A stretch of 64,000 nucleotides of DNA from Dongia sedimenti. GTDB lineage: Bacteria > Pseudomonadota > Alphaproteobacteria > Dongiales > Dongiaceae. The position numbers and the translations under genes are program-made. The notes under the pieces are model-generated. The model was given only the letters and a program-made list of their open reading frames with translations, ran no database searches and was not told where the DNA came from. Positions 51,357 through 60,609 of the stretch are shown here, in pieces. Numbering within the stretch: the stretch's first letter is position 1; each line of letters begins with the position of its first letter. The stretch is taken from the NCBI GenBank assembly GCA_030715195.1, contig JAUYVI010000001.1, forward strand, positions 248,001 through 312,000, read 5' to 3'.

Positions 51357-52769
51357 TCAAATGGGCGGTCTTTGCTGGGCCCAGGGCGCCTGCTGTTCCA
51401 GGACCGCGGCGATGTTGATCGGCGTCAGGTCGTCGAACCGCCGGCCGATCACCTGCAACCCGATCGGCAGCCCGTCCTTTGTCAATCCGGCCGGGATCGA
51501 GAGGGCCGGGCACTGGCTGACGAAGTTCCAGCAGGAGGTGACGTCGAGCGCCAGATAATTGCCCTGCGCGTCGAGCCGCCAGAAATCCTGGTCGCTGCGC
51601 CCATGGGTCGGCGCCGGCTGCGCCATGGTCGGACAGATGATCGCGTCGCAGCGCTGCAGGATCGGCGAAAGCTCCTTCCACATCTCGGTGCGGCCGAACT
51701 CCAATTGCTTGAACTCCACCGCCGACATCTGCAGGCCGCGCTCGATCACGGTGACGACGATCGGATCCATCTTCTTTCTGTATTTCGGCAGCACATGACC
51801 GAAGAAGCTCGCGAGATAGACCGACCAGTGCTTCGACCACAGCTCGTCCTGGTCGAGGCTCCAGGAGAGCTTCACCTCCTCGATCTCCGCGCCGGCCCTG
51901 CGCAGCACCTCGGCGCCGGCGCGGATCGCGGCCTCGACGTCGGGATGCCATTGGCGCCTGCCGAAGTCGAGCAGCAGGCCGAGCCGCTTGCCCTTGAGAT
52001 CGGTGGGCTTTGGCTGCAGGAAATCCAGCGCGGGCTTGAGGCTCTGGATGTCGCGCTCGTCCGGCCCCTGGGTTACCTGCATGAACAGGCAAAGATCCTG
52101 CACGCTGCGCGCCAGCGGGCCGAAATGCGAGATCTGGTCGAACTGGCTCGGCAGGATGGTGAAGGGGATGCGGCCGAAGCTCGGCTTCAACCCGAGCACG
52201 CCGCAGAAGCTCGCCGGGATGCGCACCGACCCGCCCATGTCCGAGCCCTCGGCGAACGGCACGCAGCCGGTCGCGACCGCGACGCCCGATCCGCCCGACG
52301 AGCCGCCGGCGCAGCGCTCCGGATTCCACGGGTTGCGCGTGATGCCCCAGAGCGGGCTCTCGGTGAAGCTCGAATAGGCGAACTCCGGCGTCGTGGTCTT
52401 GCCGATCATGATGCCGCCGGCATTCTTCAGCGCCTCGACGATCGGCGCATCGATATCCGGCACCCAGTGCTCATAGGCATAGGAGCCGAGCGTGGTGCGC
52501 TTGCCCTTGGTCGGGGTCAGATCCTTGATCGCGAACGGAATGCCGTGCAGCGGCCCGCGGAACTGGCCGATCTTCGCCTCGGCCTCCATTTCGCGCGCCA
52601 GCTCCAGCGACTCTTCCGGATAGACGAAGCAGAAGCAGTTCAGTTTCTCGTTGACCGTCTTGATGCGGTCGAGCGCGTTCTCGACGATGGTGATGGGGCT
52701 CAAGGACCCGTCGCGAATTCGCGCCGCCAAGACGTGGGCGGGCGTGTAGCTGAGATCGAGGTCGGCCAT
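51357..52769 (-). CDS. Amidase family protein
   Basis: 470 residues. The amidase-signature triad is complete: Lys82 in GIPFAIKDLTP, Ser157 in CAGGSSGGSGVAVATG, and Ser181 in GGSVRIPASF. It hydrolyses amides (possibly fatty acid, aryl or carbamoyl amides). Start ATG 52769 is followed by the regular AHVLAARIRDGSLSPI family opening. Cytoplasmic. It is divergent from the dioxygenase gene. Confidence 0.93.
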   Translation of the reverse strand: MADLDLSYTPAHVLAARIRDGSLSPITIVENALDRIKTVNEKLNCFCFVYPEESLELAREMEAEAKIGQFRGPLHGIPFAIKDLTPTKGKRTTLGSYAYEHWVPDIDAPIVEALKNAGGIMIGKTTTPEFAYSSFTESPLWGITRNPWNPERCAGGSSGGSGVAVATGCVPFAEGSDMGGSVRIPASFCGVLGLKPSFGRIPFTILPSQFDQISHFGPLARSVQDLCLFMQVTQGPDERDIQSLKPALDFLQPKPTDLKGKRLGLLLDFGRRQWHPDVEAAIRAGAEVLRRAGAEIEEVKLSWSLDQDELWSKHWSVYLASFFGHVLPKYRKKMDPIVVTVIERGLQMSAVEFKQLEFGRTEMWKELSPILQRCDAIICPTMAQPAPTHGRSDQDFWRLDAQGNYLALDVTSCWNFVSQCPALSIPAGLTKDGLPIGLQVIGRRFDDLTPINIAAVLEQQAPWAQQRPPI

Positions 52770-52838
52770 GGGAAACCACGCGGGACTGGGATGACGAGTA
52801 AGCCCATCTTGACTATCATGCCGCCGCGGGAGGCATCA

Positions 52839-53699
52839 ATGATCGACACATTGACCGAAGAACAGGTCGCGCGGTTCAACGCCGACGGATTCCTGATCCT
52901 GCCGAAGCTGATCGAGCGTCACGAGGCGGAAGCGGTCGCCGCGCGCTTCGAGCCGCTCTTCAAGGGCAAGTTCGAGACCGGTCTCTATCCCGACGAATGG
53001 AACTGGCAGGAAGGCCGCGATCGGCCCGACCGCACCCGCCAGATCTGCAACGGCTGGAAATCCGATCGCACCGTGGCGTCGCTGGTGCTGCGCCGGGAGA
53101 TCGGCAAGCTCTGCGCCCAGCTCGGCAACTGGCCGGGCGCGCGGCTGGTGCAGGACAATGTGATCTGGAAGCCGCCCGGAGCGAAGTCGCTCGGCTATCA
53201 CCAGGACAATTCATACGCCGACTGGATCGACCCGCCGGCCATGCTGACCTGCTGGATCGCGCTGGACGACACCAGTGCCGCGGGCGGCACGATCGAATAC
53301 GTGAGGGGCTCGCACAAATGGGGCCGCTTCCCGCCGGCCAAGCAGTTCCACGCGCCGGAGGACTATCGCAAGGAAATGGTCGCGGCGGCGCGTGAGATTG
53401 GTCAGGAACCGGAGATCGCCTTCGTCGAAGTGCCGGCCGGCGGCTGCGCCTTCCACCACGGCTGGTGCTGGCACGGCTCCGGTGCCAATGCGGCGGAGCG
53501 CCCGCGCCGCTCCGCGGTCACGCATTGCATGTCATCGGAGGCGAAGTTCCACCCGACGCATGTCAGCTATATTTACAACCGCTACAAACGCGTCGGCGAC
53601 CTGACGATGGACGAGAGCTATTTCCCGATCCTGTGGCGCGAGGACGGTTATCGGACGCCGTGGCTGGAGGATTATGCGCGGGCGCGCGTTCCTGCTTGA
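52839..53699 (+). CDS. Phytanoyl-CoA dioxygenase family protein
   Basis: 286 residues. Fe(II)/2-oxoglutarate ligands are visible: His121 and Asp123 in LGYHQDNSYAD and His212 in WCWHGSGANAAERPRRS, where the following Arg pair binds 2-oxoglutarate. The double-stranded beta-helix pattern (GGTIEYVRGSHKWG) is normal. The substrate is unknown. The ATG follows a GGGAGG site. Confidence 0.9.
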   Translation: MIDTLTEEQVARFNADGFLILPKLIERHEAEAVAARFEPLFKGKFETGLYPDEWNWQEGRDRPDRTRQICNGWKSDRTVASLVLRREIGKLCAQLGNWPGARLVQDNVIWKPPGAKSLGYHQDNSYADWIDPPAMLTCWIALDDTSAAGGTIEYVRGSHKWGRFPPAKQFHAPEDYRKEMVAAAREIGQEPEIAFVEVPAGGCAFHHGWCWHGSGANAAERPRRSAVTHCMSSEAKFHPTHVSYIYNRYKRVGDLTMDESYFPILWREDGYRTPWLEDYARARVPA

Positions 53700-53719
53700 T
53701 CAGTCTCACGCAGCTTCAA

Positions 53720-53824
53720 GGCCCTCACCCCAACCCTCTCCCTACGGGCGAGGGAGTTCATCGAGTATGATGGCTGATGCCGCAGCGTCCCCTCGCCCGT
53801 AGGGAGAGGGACAGGGTGAGGGCC
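53720..53824. repeat. Inverted repeat element of the CCTCACCCCAACCC type, copy 2
   Basis: Outer arms GGCCCTCACCCCAACCCTCT and the complementary GAGGGACAGGGTGAGGGCC flank inner arms CTACGGGCGAGGGA / TCCCCTCGCCCGTAG. A similar element is at 26621-26752. It lies after the dioxygenase stop and may act as a terminator. Confidence 0.7.
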
Positions 53825-53844
53825 TTGCCGCAGCGTGAGGCGTA

Positions 53845-54051
53845 TCAGAACGAAGACAAATCCATGCCCGGATCATACTCCCGATCCGCTACGTCCTTGG
53901 TGATCGCCTGGCCGCAGACCACGCGCTTCTGCTCCGCGTCGTAGGTCAGGGTCGGCGCGCCGTAGAGGAACCAGCCCTTGTTGAGCATCGCCGTGATGCG
54001 ATGACAGAACGCGGCGTCGTCCGGTCCGGTGATGTAGCGGTACAGGATCAT
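53845..54051 (-). CDS. DUF1737 family protein
   Basis: 68 residues. The pattern ILYRYITGPDDAAFCHRITA followed by LNKGWFLYGAPTLTYDA is characteristic of DUF1737, a small cytoplasmic family of unknown function. Its start overlaps the upstream gene's stop by one base. Confidence 0.85.
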   Translation of the reverse strand: MILYRYITGPDDAAFCHRITAMLNKGWFLYGAPTLTYDAEQKRVVCGQAITKDVADREYDPGMDLSSF

Positions 54052-54395
54052 CAGTGATGTCCGCCCTCGTGCAGGATCTCGTCGCGCATGCCGGTCTCAT
54101 ATGTCAGGCCCTCGGGCGTGATCTGGCAGGCTTGCGGCCAGAAGGATTTCACCAGGCCCTTGCGCTCGAGCGCGATCCAAGCGGCTTCGTTGCTGAGGCC
54201 GGAGGCGTCCTTCGAGGACAGCACGTAATTGCCGAGATGGAAGTGGTTGCCGTGCGGGCGCGGCATGCCGGTGATCATGATGTGGCCGGGCTCGTCGGCG
54301 GCCTTGGCATAGCCTTCGATCTTGGCGAGCTCCTGGAACAGCGTGAGGGTCTTCAGCTGGAGCGGGTTCAGGTTCAGGGGATTCTTCTTCGGCAT
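54051..54395 (-). CDS. Conserved hypothetical protein, 114 residues
   Basis: The protein opens PKKNPLNLNPLQLKTLTLFQ and carries MPRPHGNHFHLGNYVLSSKD, then a winged-helix-like segment SNEAAWIALERKGLVKS with EGLTYETG at the end. It has no named family that I recognise, but the well-formed His-rich loop and bias mark a real gene. It is coupled to the DUF1737 gene downstream and lies just downstream of yajQ. Confidence 0.7.
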   Translation of the reverse strand: MPKKNPLNLNPLQLKTLTLFQELAKIEGYAKAADEPGHIMITGMPRPHGNHFHLGNYVLSSKDASGLSNEAAWIALERKGLVKSFWPQACQITPEGLTYETGMRDEILHEGGHH

Positions 54396-54399
54396 GTCT

Positions 54400-54885
54400 C
54401 TAGTCCCGGAAGTTCTCATATTGAAGCGGCTGCTCGATCTTCAAGCCTCGGATCAACGCGATCGCCTCTTGGAGGTCGTCGCGCTTCTTGCCGGTGACGC
54501 GGAGCTCGTCGCCCTGGATGGCGGTCTGGACCTTCAATTTTGCCTGCTTGATCGCCGTCACGATCTGCTTGGCGAGCTCGCGGTCGATGCCCTGCTTGAC
54601 GATCACTTCCTGGCGCACGGCATTGCCCGAAGCCCTCTCCGGATCCTTGAACTCCAAGGCGCCGGCATCGAGCTTGCGGCGGGTGATATAGCCCCGGAGC
54701 AACTCCTGCATCTGGCGCAACTTCATGTCGTCGTCGGCCAGCAAGGTGATCGACTCCTCCTTGCGCTCGATGGTGCATTTCGAACCCTTGAAGTCGAAGC
54801 GGGTGTCGATCTCGCGGCGGGCGCCGTTGATCGCGTTGTCGACCTCGGTGAGATCGGTCTTTGAAACGATGTCGAAGGATGGCAT
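54400..54885 (-). CDS. YajQ family nucleotide-binding protein
   Basis: 161 residues, full length. The start PSFDIVSKTDLTEVDNAING is diagnostic; the two ferredoxin-like domains follow, with RFDFKGSKCTIERKE and RVTGKKRDDLQEAIALI at the end. YajQ proteins bind c-di-GMP in some bacteria and act in regulation. Confidence 0.95.
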   Translation of the reverse strand: MPSFDIVSKTDLTEVDNAINGARREIDTRFDFKGSKCTIERKEESITLLADDDMKLRQMQELLRGYITRRKLDAGALEFKDPERASGNAVRQEVIVKQGIDRELAKQIVTAIKQAKLKVQTAIQGDELRVTGKKRDDLQEAIALIRGLKIEQPLQYENFRD

Positions 54886-54941
54886 AGCGGACCTTTAGGG
54901 GGAACCTCGTTCAGCGGTCCGGGACTCTGCCACAAAGGCGC

Positions 54942-56324
54942 CTAGCTTGCCAACGCGGCCGGAATGCGCCGGTACCAGAGGGCGAGGGGCAGGGCGCGGA
55001 TGCCGAAGAACAGGGTCAGCGCAGCCCACAGGCCCGCATTGCCGTCGAACCAGAAGGCACATTGCAGGGCGGCGAGCCCGGCCAGCGCCGAGATCAGCAT
55101 GCCGTCGCGCAGCTCGCGGCCGCGGGTGGCGCCGATGAAGACGCCGTCCAGCAGGAAGCACCAGACCGAGACGATCGGCGCCACGATCACCCAGGGGAAG
55201 ACGCGCTGCGCCTCCGCCACCACCTCGGCATTGGCGCTGAAATGCGGCAGTAGAAATGCGCCGGCGACCCAGAGCAGCAGCGACAGCAGGGCGGCGAGGC
55301 CCAGGCTCCAGCCGAGATTGGCCCAGAGGGTCGCGGAGAGGCGGCGGCGGTCCTTGGCCCCGACCGCCTCGCCGACCAGGGTCTCGGCCGACTGCGCAAA
55401 GCCGTCGAGCCCGTTGGCGATCAGGCCGAGGAAGCCGATCAGGATCTGATTGGCGGCGAGCGTCACTTCTTCCAGCCGGGCGCTCAGATGGATGAAGTAG
55501 TTGAAGACCAGCATCAACGCGAGGGTGCGGATGAAGATGTCGCGGTTGATCCGGGCGAGGCGGCCCAGCATCTCGAAGGCGAAGGTTGTGCCGCGCGTCG
55601 ATGCGGGACCGAGCTTCCGGGCGATGCCGCGGGTCCAGACGAAGCCGGCGATGGCCGTCACCGCCTGCGCCACGGCCGTCGCGGCGGCAACGCCCATTAC
55701 GTCGTAGTTGAAATGCACGACGAACAGCCAGCACAGCGCGATGTTGAGCGCGTTGAGGATGAACTGCAGCGCGAACATCACGCGGGCGCGCTGGACACCG
55801 ATCAGCCAGCCCATCATCGCGTAGAGTGTCAGATCGAAGGGCGCCGCGAGCAGACGCAGATGGAAGTACTGCGCGGCATAGTCCTGCACCTGTGGCGGGC
55901 CGCCATAGAGCGGCAGCACGAAAGCGGCGAGCGGAATCGCGGCCAGGATCAGCGCCAGGCCAATGCCGAGGGCGAGGACCAGCGACCAGACCAGCGCCTC
56001 GCGCATTTCCCTTATGTCGCGCGCGCCATTGGCCTGAGCGGTGATCCCGGTCGTGCCCATCCGGAGGAAACCGAAGGCCCAGAGCGCCAGAGCGGTGAAG
56101 GCAGTGCCGAGCGCCACGCCGGCCTGCTCGAAAGCGTCGCCGCTGCGGCCGACGAAGGCGGTATCGCAAAGGCCGGGTAGGACGGTGGTCAGATTGGCCA
56201 TGATCGCCGGAAAGGCGATCGACCAGATCCGCCGGTTCAGCGACGGCCGGGCATGCCCCGGAAGGACCGCCCCCGAAATGCTGGACAAGGCGGCCGTAAG
56301 CTGCGGCAGATCGGACGATGACAT
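54942..56324 (-). CDS. MATE family efflux transporter, DinF-like
   Basis: 460 residues, twelve membrane helices in two halves. N-terminal IWSIAFPAIMANLTTVLPGL then CDTAFVGRSGDAF, and ARLEEVTLAANQILI with DGFAQSAETLVGEAVGAKD in the second half are DinF-branch patterns. It exports cationic drugs or metabolites using proton or sodium gradients. Substrate unknown. Confidence 0.92.
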   Translation of the reverse strand: MSSSDLPQLTAALSSISGAVLPGHARPSLNRRIWSIAFPAIMANLTTVLPGLCDTAFVGRSGDAFEQAGVALGTAFTALALWAFGFLRMGTTGITAQANGARDIREMREALVWSLVLALGIGLALILAAIPLAAFVLPLYGGPPQVQDYAAQYFHLRLLAAPFDLTLYAMMGWLIGVQRARVMFALQFILNALNIALCWLFVVHFNYDVMGVAAATAVAQAVTAIAGFVWTRGIARKLGPASTRGTTFAFEMLGRLARINRDIFIRTLALMLVFNYFIHLSARLEEVTLAANQILIGFLGLIANGLDGFAQSAETLVGEAVGAKDRRRLSATLWANLGWSLGLAALLSLLLWVAGAFLLPHFSANAEVVAEAQRVFPWVIVAPIVSVWCFLLDGVFIGATRGRELRDGMLISALAGLAALQCAFWFDGNAGLWAALTLFFGIRALPLALWYRRIPAALAS

Positions 56325-56436
56325 GGCAGGAATTGCGCCCCGAAACCGCCCACACTATAGAGGTAGACGACAAGACAAGACCAGCGATCTTCGCTAAATT
56401 CCCGCCAACCACCCCTATTCGACAGAAGGGCTGACC

Positions 56437-57444
56437 GTGACCGGCATTGAGATTCAACGTCCCTATCTTCTGTTCCTCGGCAACGCCAAGGACCAGCTCG
56501 CGGCGAAGACGGCCCAGGGCATCCTGGACTGGCGTCCGGACTGGTGCATCGGCCAGATGCGGCTCGAGGGCTGCAACGCCGATCTCAAGATCAAGGACAT
56601 GAATTTCCAGGAGGCGGCGAAAGCCGGGGCCAAGACCGTGATCGTCGGCGTCGCCAATCGCGGCGGCGTGCTGTCGCCGGACTGGGTCGAGATGCTGACG
56701 GGCGCGCTGGAACTCGGCATGGACCTGGCGAGCGGCCTGCACCAGCGCCTCGCCGACCATCCGCAACTGGTCGAAGCGGCGAAGCGGCTTGGCCGCAAGC
56801 TGCATGACGTCCGGCATCCGACCCGCGAGTTCGAGGTCGGCACTGGCGCCAAGCGCCCGGGCAAGCGCCTGCTCGCGGTCGGCACCGATTGCTCGGTCGG
56901 CAAGATGTACACCACGCTGGCACTCGAGAAGGAGCTGCGGAAGCGCGGGGTCAAGGCGGATTTCCGCGCGACCGGCCAGACCGGCATCTTCATCGCCGGC
57001 TCCGGCGTCTCGATCGACGCCGTGGTGTCCGATTTCGTTTCCGGCGCGGTCGAATGGCTGTCACCCGCCAATGACGCGGACCATTGGGACCTGGTCGAAG
57101 GCCAGGGCTCGCTGTTCCATGCCTCCTTCGCCGGGGTGAGCATGGGCCTGCTGCACGGCGCGCAGCCGGATGCCCTGGTGCTCTGCCATGAGCCGACCCG
57201 CACGCATATGCGCGGCTTGCCGCATTATCCGCTGCCGGGTCTCAAGGAATGCATGGAGGCCAATCTCGCGGCGGCGAAGCTCACGAATCCCAAGGTGAAG
57301 TTCGTCGGCGCCAGCATCAACACCAAGGGGCTCGACGAAGCGGCGGCGAAGGACTACCTCGCCAAGGTCGAACGTGAGATCGGCCTGCCCACGGTCGATC
57401 CGATCCGAACGGGAGTCGGCCGCATCGCCGATGCGCTGTCATGA
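56437..57444 (+). CDS. dgcN: DUF1611 protein, probable D-amino-acid N-acetyltransferase DgcN
   Basis: 335 residues from a GTG start. The DUF1611 layout comprises an N-terminal alpha/beta domain (LLFLGNAKDQLAAKTAQGI) and a P-loop-like domain (AVGTDCSVGKMYTTLALEKE ... DHWDLVEGQGSLFH). Known DgcN proteins acetylate D-glutamate ahead of racemisation by DgcA. The next gene, overlapping by 4 bases, is a DgcA-type enolase-superfamily enzyme, which supports the assignment. Confidence 0.8.
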   Translation: MTGIEIQRPYLLFLGNAKDQLAAKTAQGILDWRPDWCIGQMRLEGCNADLKIKDMNFQEAAKAGAKTVIVGVANRGGVLSPDWVEMLTGALELGMDLASGLHQRLADHPQLVEAAKRLGRKLHDVRHPTREFEVGTGAKRPGKRLLAVGTDCSVGKMYTTLALEKELRKRGVKADFRATGQTGIFIAGSGVSIDAVVSDFVSGAVEWLSPANDADHWDLVEGQGSLFHASFAGVSMGLLHGAQPDALVLCHEPTRTHMRGLPHYPLPGLKECMEANLAAAKLTNPKVKFVGASINTKGLDEAAAKDYLAKVEREIGLPTVDPIRTGVGRIADALS

Positions 57445-58424
57445 CCCGCAAGCTCCGGATCAAGAGCGAGAGCTTCAAGCTCGCGCAGACTTTCACGATC
57501 TCCCGCGGCTCGAAGACCGAGGCCGAGGTCGTCACGGTCGAGATCGAGGAGGACGGCAAGATCGGCCGTGGCGAGTGCGTTCCTTACGCGCGCTATAAGG
57601 AAAGCGTGGGCAGCGTCTCCGAGATCATCGATGGCCTGCGCGACGCGATCGAGGGCGGCGTCGGCCGGCAGCGGCTGCGCGACCTGCTGAAGCCCGGCGC
57701 CGCGCGCAATGCGATCGATTGCGCGCTCTGGGACCTCGAGGCCAAGCTGGCGGGGAAGCCGGTCTGGGAACTCGCAGAGCTCGCCAAGCCGCATGACGTG
57801 GTCACGACCTACACGCTCAGCCTCGACACGCCGGCCAAGATGGCCGAGGCGGCCAAGGCGAATGCCGCGCGGCCCTTCCTGAAGCTCAAGCTCGCCGGGC
57901 CGGAAGACCTGGAGCGCGTCAAGGCCGTGCACCAGGCCGCGCCGAACGTGAAGCTGATGGTCGATGCCAATGAAGGCTGGTCGATCGACGATTACAAGGC
58001 GCTGTCGCCGCTGCTGAAGAATCTCGGCGTGGTGCTGATCGAGCAGCCGCTGGCCGCCGAGGACGACCTCGCTTTGCTGGCGGTGAAGGGCTCGGTGCCG
58101 GTCTGCGCCGACGAGAGCTGCCACGATCTCGGCACGTTGCGGACGCTGCACGGCCGTTATCAGTGCGTGAACATCAAGCTCGACAAGGCGGGCGGTCTCA
58201 CGGAGGCGCTGGCCATGGTCGCCGAAGCGAAGCGCCTGGAGTTCCAGGTGATGGTCGGCTGCATGGTCGCAACCTCGCTCTCCATGGCGCCCGCTTTCCT
58301 GGTGGCGCAGACGGCGGAGTTCGTCGATCTGGACGGCCCGCTGCTGCTGGCCGAAGACCGGCCGCACGGGTTCAAGTTCAGCGGCAGCACGATGCACCCG
58401 AACGGCCCGGAGCTTTGGGGTTAG
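57441..58424 (+). CDS. dgcA: N-acetyl-D-glutamate racemase DgcA (enolase superfamily)
   Basis: 327 residues, muconate-lactonizing/dipeptide-epimerase-like. Active-site bases in FLKLKLAGPEDL (KxK) and NIKLDKAGG, and metal ligands Asp in VDANEGW, Glu in LIEQPLA and Asp in CADES. Dipeptide epimerase is the other reading; the coupled DUF1611 gene favours N-acetyl-D-Glu racemase. Converges on the GntR gene. Confidence 0.8.
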   Translation: MTRKLRIKSESFKLAQTFTISRGSKTEAEVVTVEIEEDGKIGRGECVPYARYKESVGSVSEIIDGLRDAIEGGVGRQRLRDLLKPGAARNAIDCALWDLEAKLAGKPVWELAELAKPHDVVTTYTLSLDTPAKMAEAAKANAARPFLKLKLAGPEDLERVKAVHQAAPNVKLMVDANEGWSIDDYKALSPLLKNLGVVLIEQPLAAEDDLALLAVKGSVPVCADESCHDLGTLRTLHGRYQCVNIKLDKAGGLTEALAMVAEAKRLEFQVMVGCMVATSLSMAPAFLVAQTAEFVDLDGPLLLAEDRPHGFKFSGSTMHPNGPELWG

Positions 58425-58425
58425 G

Positions 58426-59103
58426 TTACTCCTGACGCGGCGCGAAGAACGCTTGCAGGTTCTGCGCGGCGGTTTCGATGTGCTGGCTTAGAATCGCGCA
58501 GGCTTCATCGGCATCGTGCGCCGAGCAGGCGTCGATCATGCCACGATGCTCCTCCTGCGAAAGATGATTGCGGCCCATCGCGGCGAGATGGAATCTCAGA
58601 TAGCGGTCGGCGGCGGCGAGGTGCTGGTCGACCAGTGTCAGCAGGCGCGGCCTTCCGGCCCGGCTGTAGAGGGTCATGTGGAAGCGGCGGTTGAGTTCGC
58701 CCAAGCGTGACTGGCCGTCTTCCGCATCCATCTCATCGACGATCTCGCGGGCGCGTTTCAGATCTTCCGGCGTGAGCTGCGGCACCGAAAGGCGCAAAGC
58801 TGCGGGCTCGAGCGCGGCGCGGATTGCGTAGTTGTCGGCGCCTTCGGCCGCCGAGATCTCCGTTACCACGGCGCCGCGATGCGGATAGAAGTCGACCAAG
58901 GCCTGCGCTTCCAGCTGGCGCAGCGCCTCGCGGATCGGCATGCGGCTGAGGCCGAACTCCGCCGCCAGGTCTTCCTGGCGCAACGGTGTGCCGCCGGGGA
59001 GCGCGCCGGTCAGGATCGCTTCCTTCAGCGTGCTCTCAACGTATTCGGTCGCCGTGCGGAAGCGCGGCTGCTTGGCGCCGATGAGCTTGGCGAGCGTAGC
59101 CAA
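58426..59103 (-). CDS. GntR family regulator with FCD domain
   Basis: 225 residues from a TTG start. Winged HTH (LREALRQLEAQALVDFYPHRG) followed by the all-helical FCD domain with His/Asp ligand residues (RFHMTLYSRAGRPRLLTLV). Probable repressor of the neighbouring genes. A palindrome in its promoter region could be its operator. Confidence 0.9.
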   Translation of the reverse strand: MATLAKLIGAKQPRFRTATEYVESTLKEAILTGALPGGTPLRQEDLAAEFGLSRMPIREALRQLEAQALVDFYPHRGAVVTEISAAEGADNYAIRAALEPAALRLSVPQLTPEDLKRAREIVDEMDAEDGQSRLGELNRRFHMTLYSRAGRPRLLTLVDQHLAAADRYLRFHLAAMGRNHLSQEEHRGMIDACSAHDADEACAILSQHIETAAQNLQAFFAPRQE

Positions 59104-59137
59104 CGGCTTGAAATTCCTTCGTAATAACTATTTGTCG

Positions 59138-59149
59138 ATTGGATCCAAT
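59138..59149. promoter_or_regulatory. Possible GntR/FCD operator
   Basis: ATTGGATCCAAT is a perfect 12-base palindrome between the divergent GntR and BenE-type genes. FCD-type GntR regulators often bind palindromes of about this size with a TTGxATxCAA-like shape, so it is a plausible site, inferred only from sequence and position. Confidence 0.45.
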
Positions 59150-59200
59150 TTGAGTATAGCTAGGGCTTGAGGCCGGGGCAATGCCGTTTGGAGAGACACT

Positions 59201-60427
59201 ATGAGCGCTGAGGGGCAGGCGGTCGGGCGGGACGTGGGAGCGAAGGCCGTTGGGCCTTGGCCACCGGTTCTCGCCGGTTTGCTGGCCGCGGTGGTCGGCT
59301 ACGGCAGTTCGTTTGCCATTGTGCTGCAGGGCTTGATCGGCGTCGGGGCGACACCCGCACAGGCGGAATCCGGCTTGCTCGCGCTCGGCACGATGATGGG
59401 GCTCGCGGCGGTCGTGTTCGGTCTCCGCTATCGCATGCCGGTGGCGATCGCCTGGTCGACGCCGGGCGCGGCGCTGCTGGCGGCGACCGGCGTGATCGAG
59501 GGCGGCTTCGCAGCGGCGGTCGGTGCCTTCATCGTGGCGGGCGCGCTGGTCGTGCTGGCGGGGTTGTGGAAGCCGCTCGGGCGCGCGGTGCTGGCGATCC
59601 CGGCGCCGCTCGCGAATGCCATGCTGGCCGGTGTTCTGCTCAGCTTCTGCATCGCGCCGGTCAAGGCGGTTGCCGAAGTGCCGATGATGGCGCTGCCGGT
59701 GGTGATCGGCTGGGTCGTCGTCACGCGCTTCGCGCGGCTTTATGCGGCACCCGCCGCCGTGGTGATCGCCGCGCTGATGTACGCGCTGGCGGCGTACGGA
59801 ATGTTGCCGGGCAGTGCGACAGCGACATTTCAAGGCGGCTGGCAGTGGCCGATCCTCGAATGGGTGACGCCGGCTTTCTCCTGGTCGGCGATGGTCTCGA
59901 TCGCGCTGCCGCTGTTTCTCGTCACCATGGCTTCGCAGAACATCCCGGGCTTCGCCGTGTTGCGTGCGAACGGCTACGAGCCGCCATCCGCGCCGCTGCT
60001 GGTCGGGACCGGAATCTCGACGCTGATCGCAGCTCCGTTCGGCGGACATGCGGTCAATCTCGCGGCGATCACGGCGGCGATCTGCGCGGGGCCAGATGCG
60101 CATCCCGATCCCAAACGCCGCTACATCGCGGCGGTCACGTCGGGTGCCGCCTACGTGGCGATGGGAATCCTGGCGCCGTTCGCCGCCGGCTTCATCACCG
60201 CGTCGCCGCCGATCCTGATCGAAGCGGTGGCGGGCCTCGCGCTGCTGGGCGCATTCGGATCGTCGAGCCTCGCCTTTCTCAATGCGCCGAGGGAACGCAA
60301 TGCGGCGCTTGTGACATTCGTCACCACGGCGTCCGGTTTCTCGGTCTTTGGAATCGGCGCGGCCTTCTGGGGCCTGGTTGCCGGCGGAATCGTGCTCGCC
60401 CTGCATCGCCTCGGACGCCAAGCCTAG
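59201..60427 (+). CDS. BenE family transporter
   Basis: 408 residues, about twelve membrane helices. It matches the benzoate/H+ symporter BenE family: PPVLAGLLAAVVGYGSSFAI, MASQNIPGFAVLRANGY and PFGGHAVNLAAITAAICAGP. The substrate of homologues is often not benzoate. No aromatic-degradation genes are nearby, and the gene shares a control region with the GntR regulator. GGAGAG site before the ATG. Confidence 0.88.
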   Translation: MSAEGQAVGRDVGAKAVGPWPPVLAGLLAAVVGYGSSFAIVLQGLIGVGATPAQAESGLLALGTMMGLAAVVFGLRYRMPVAIAWSTPGAALLAATGVIEGGFAAAVGAFIVAGALVVLAGLWKPLGRAVLAIPAPLANAMLAGVLLSFCIAPVKAVAEVPMMALPVVIGWVVVTRFARLYAAPAAVVIAALMYALAAYGMLPGSATATFQGGWQWPILEWVTPAFSWSAMVSIALPLFLVTMASQNIPGFAVLRANGYEPPSAPLLVGTGISTLIAAPFGGHAVNLAAITAAICAGPDAHPDPKRRYIAAVTSGAAYVAMGILAPFAAGFITASPPILIEAVAGLALLGAFGSSSLAFLNAPRERNAALVTFVTTASGFSVFGIGAAFWGLVAGGIVLALHRLGRQA

Positions 60428-60609
60428 CAAGGCTTTCAGATGCATCAGGACAACGATTAGGCGCAGAGTCCTTGCGCTCGAGCGGGGCGTTTCCCCAGTT
60501 GTTTTTGAATAAATTAATAATTTGGTACGAATCGCGTATATGATGCGAGGCAACGGATATTTCGGATTTTCGGGGTCATGGCCGGACGCTCGGCACTGGG
60601 GATTGAAGG

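Noticed and set aside
59036..60553. 505-codon minus-strand frame across the BenE-type gene
   Set aside because: Arg/His-rich shadow; the plus strand encodes a membrane transporter with family blocks.
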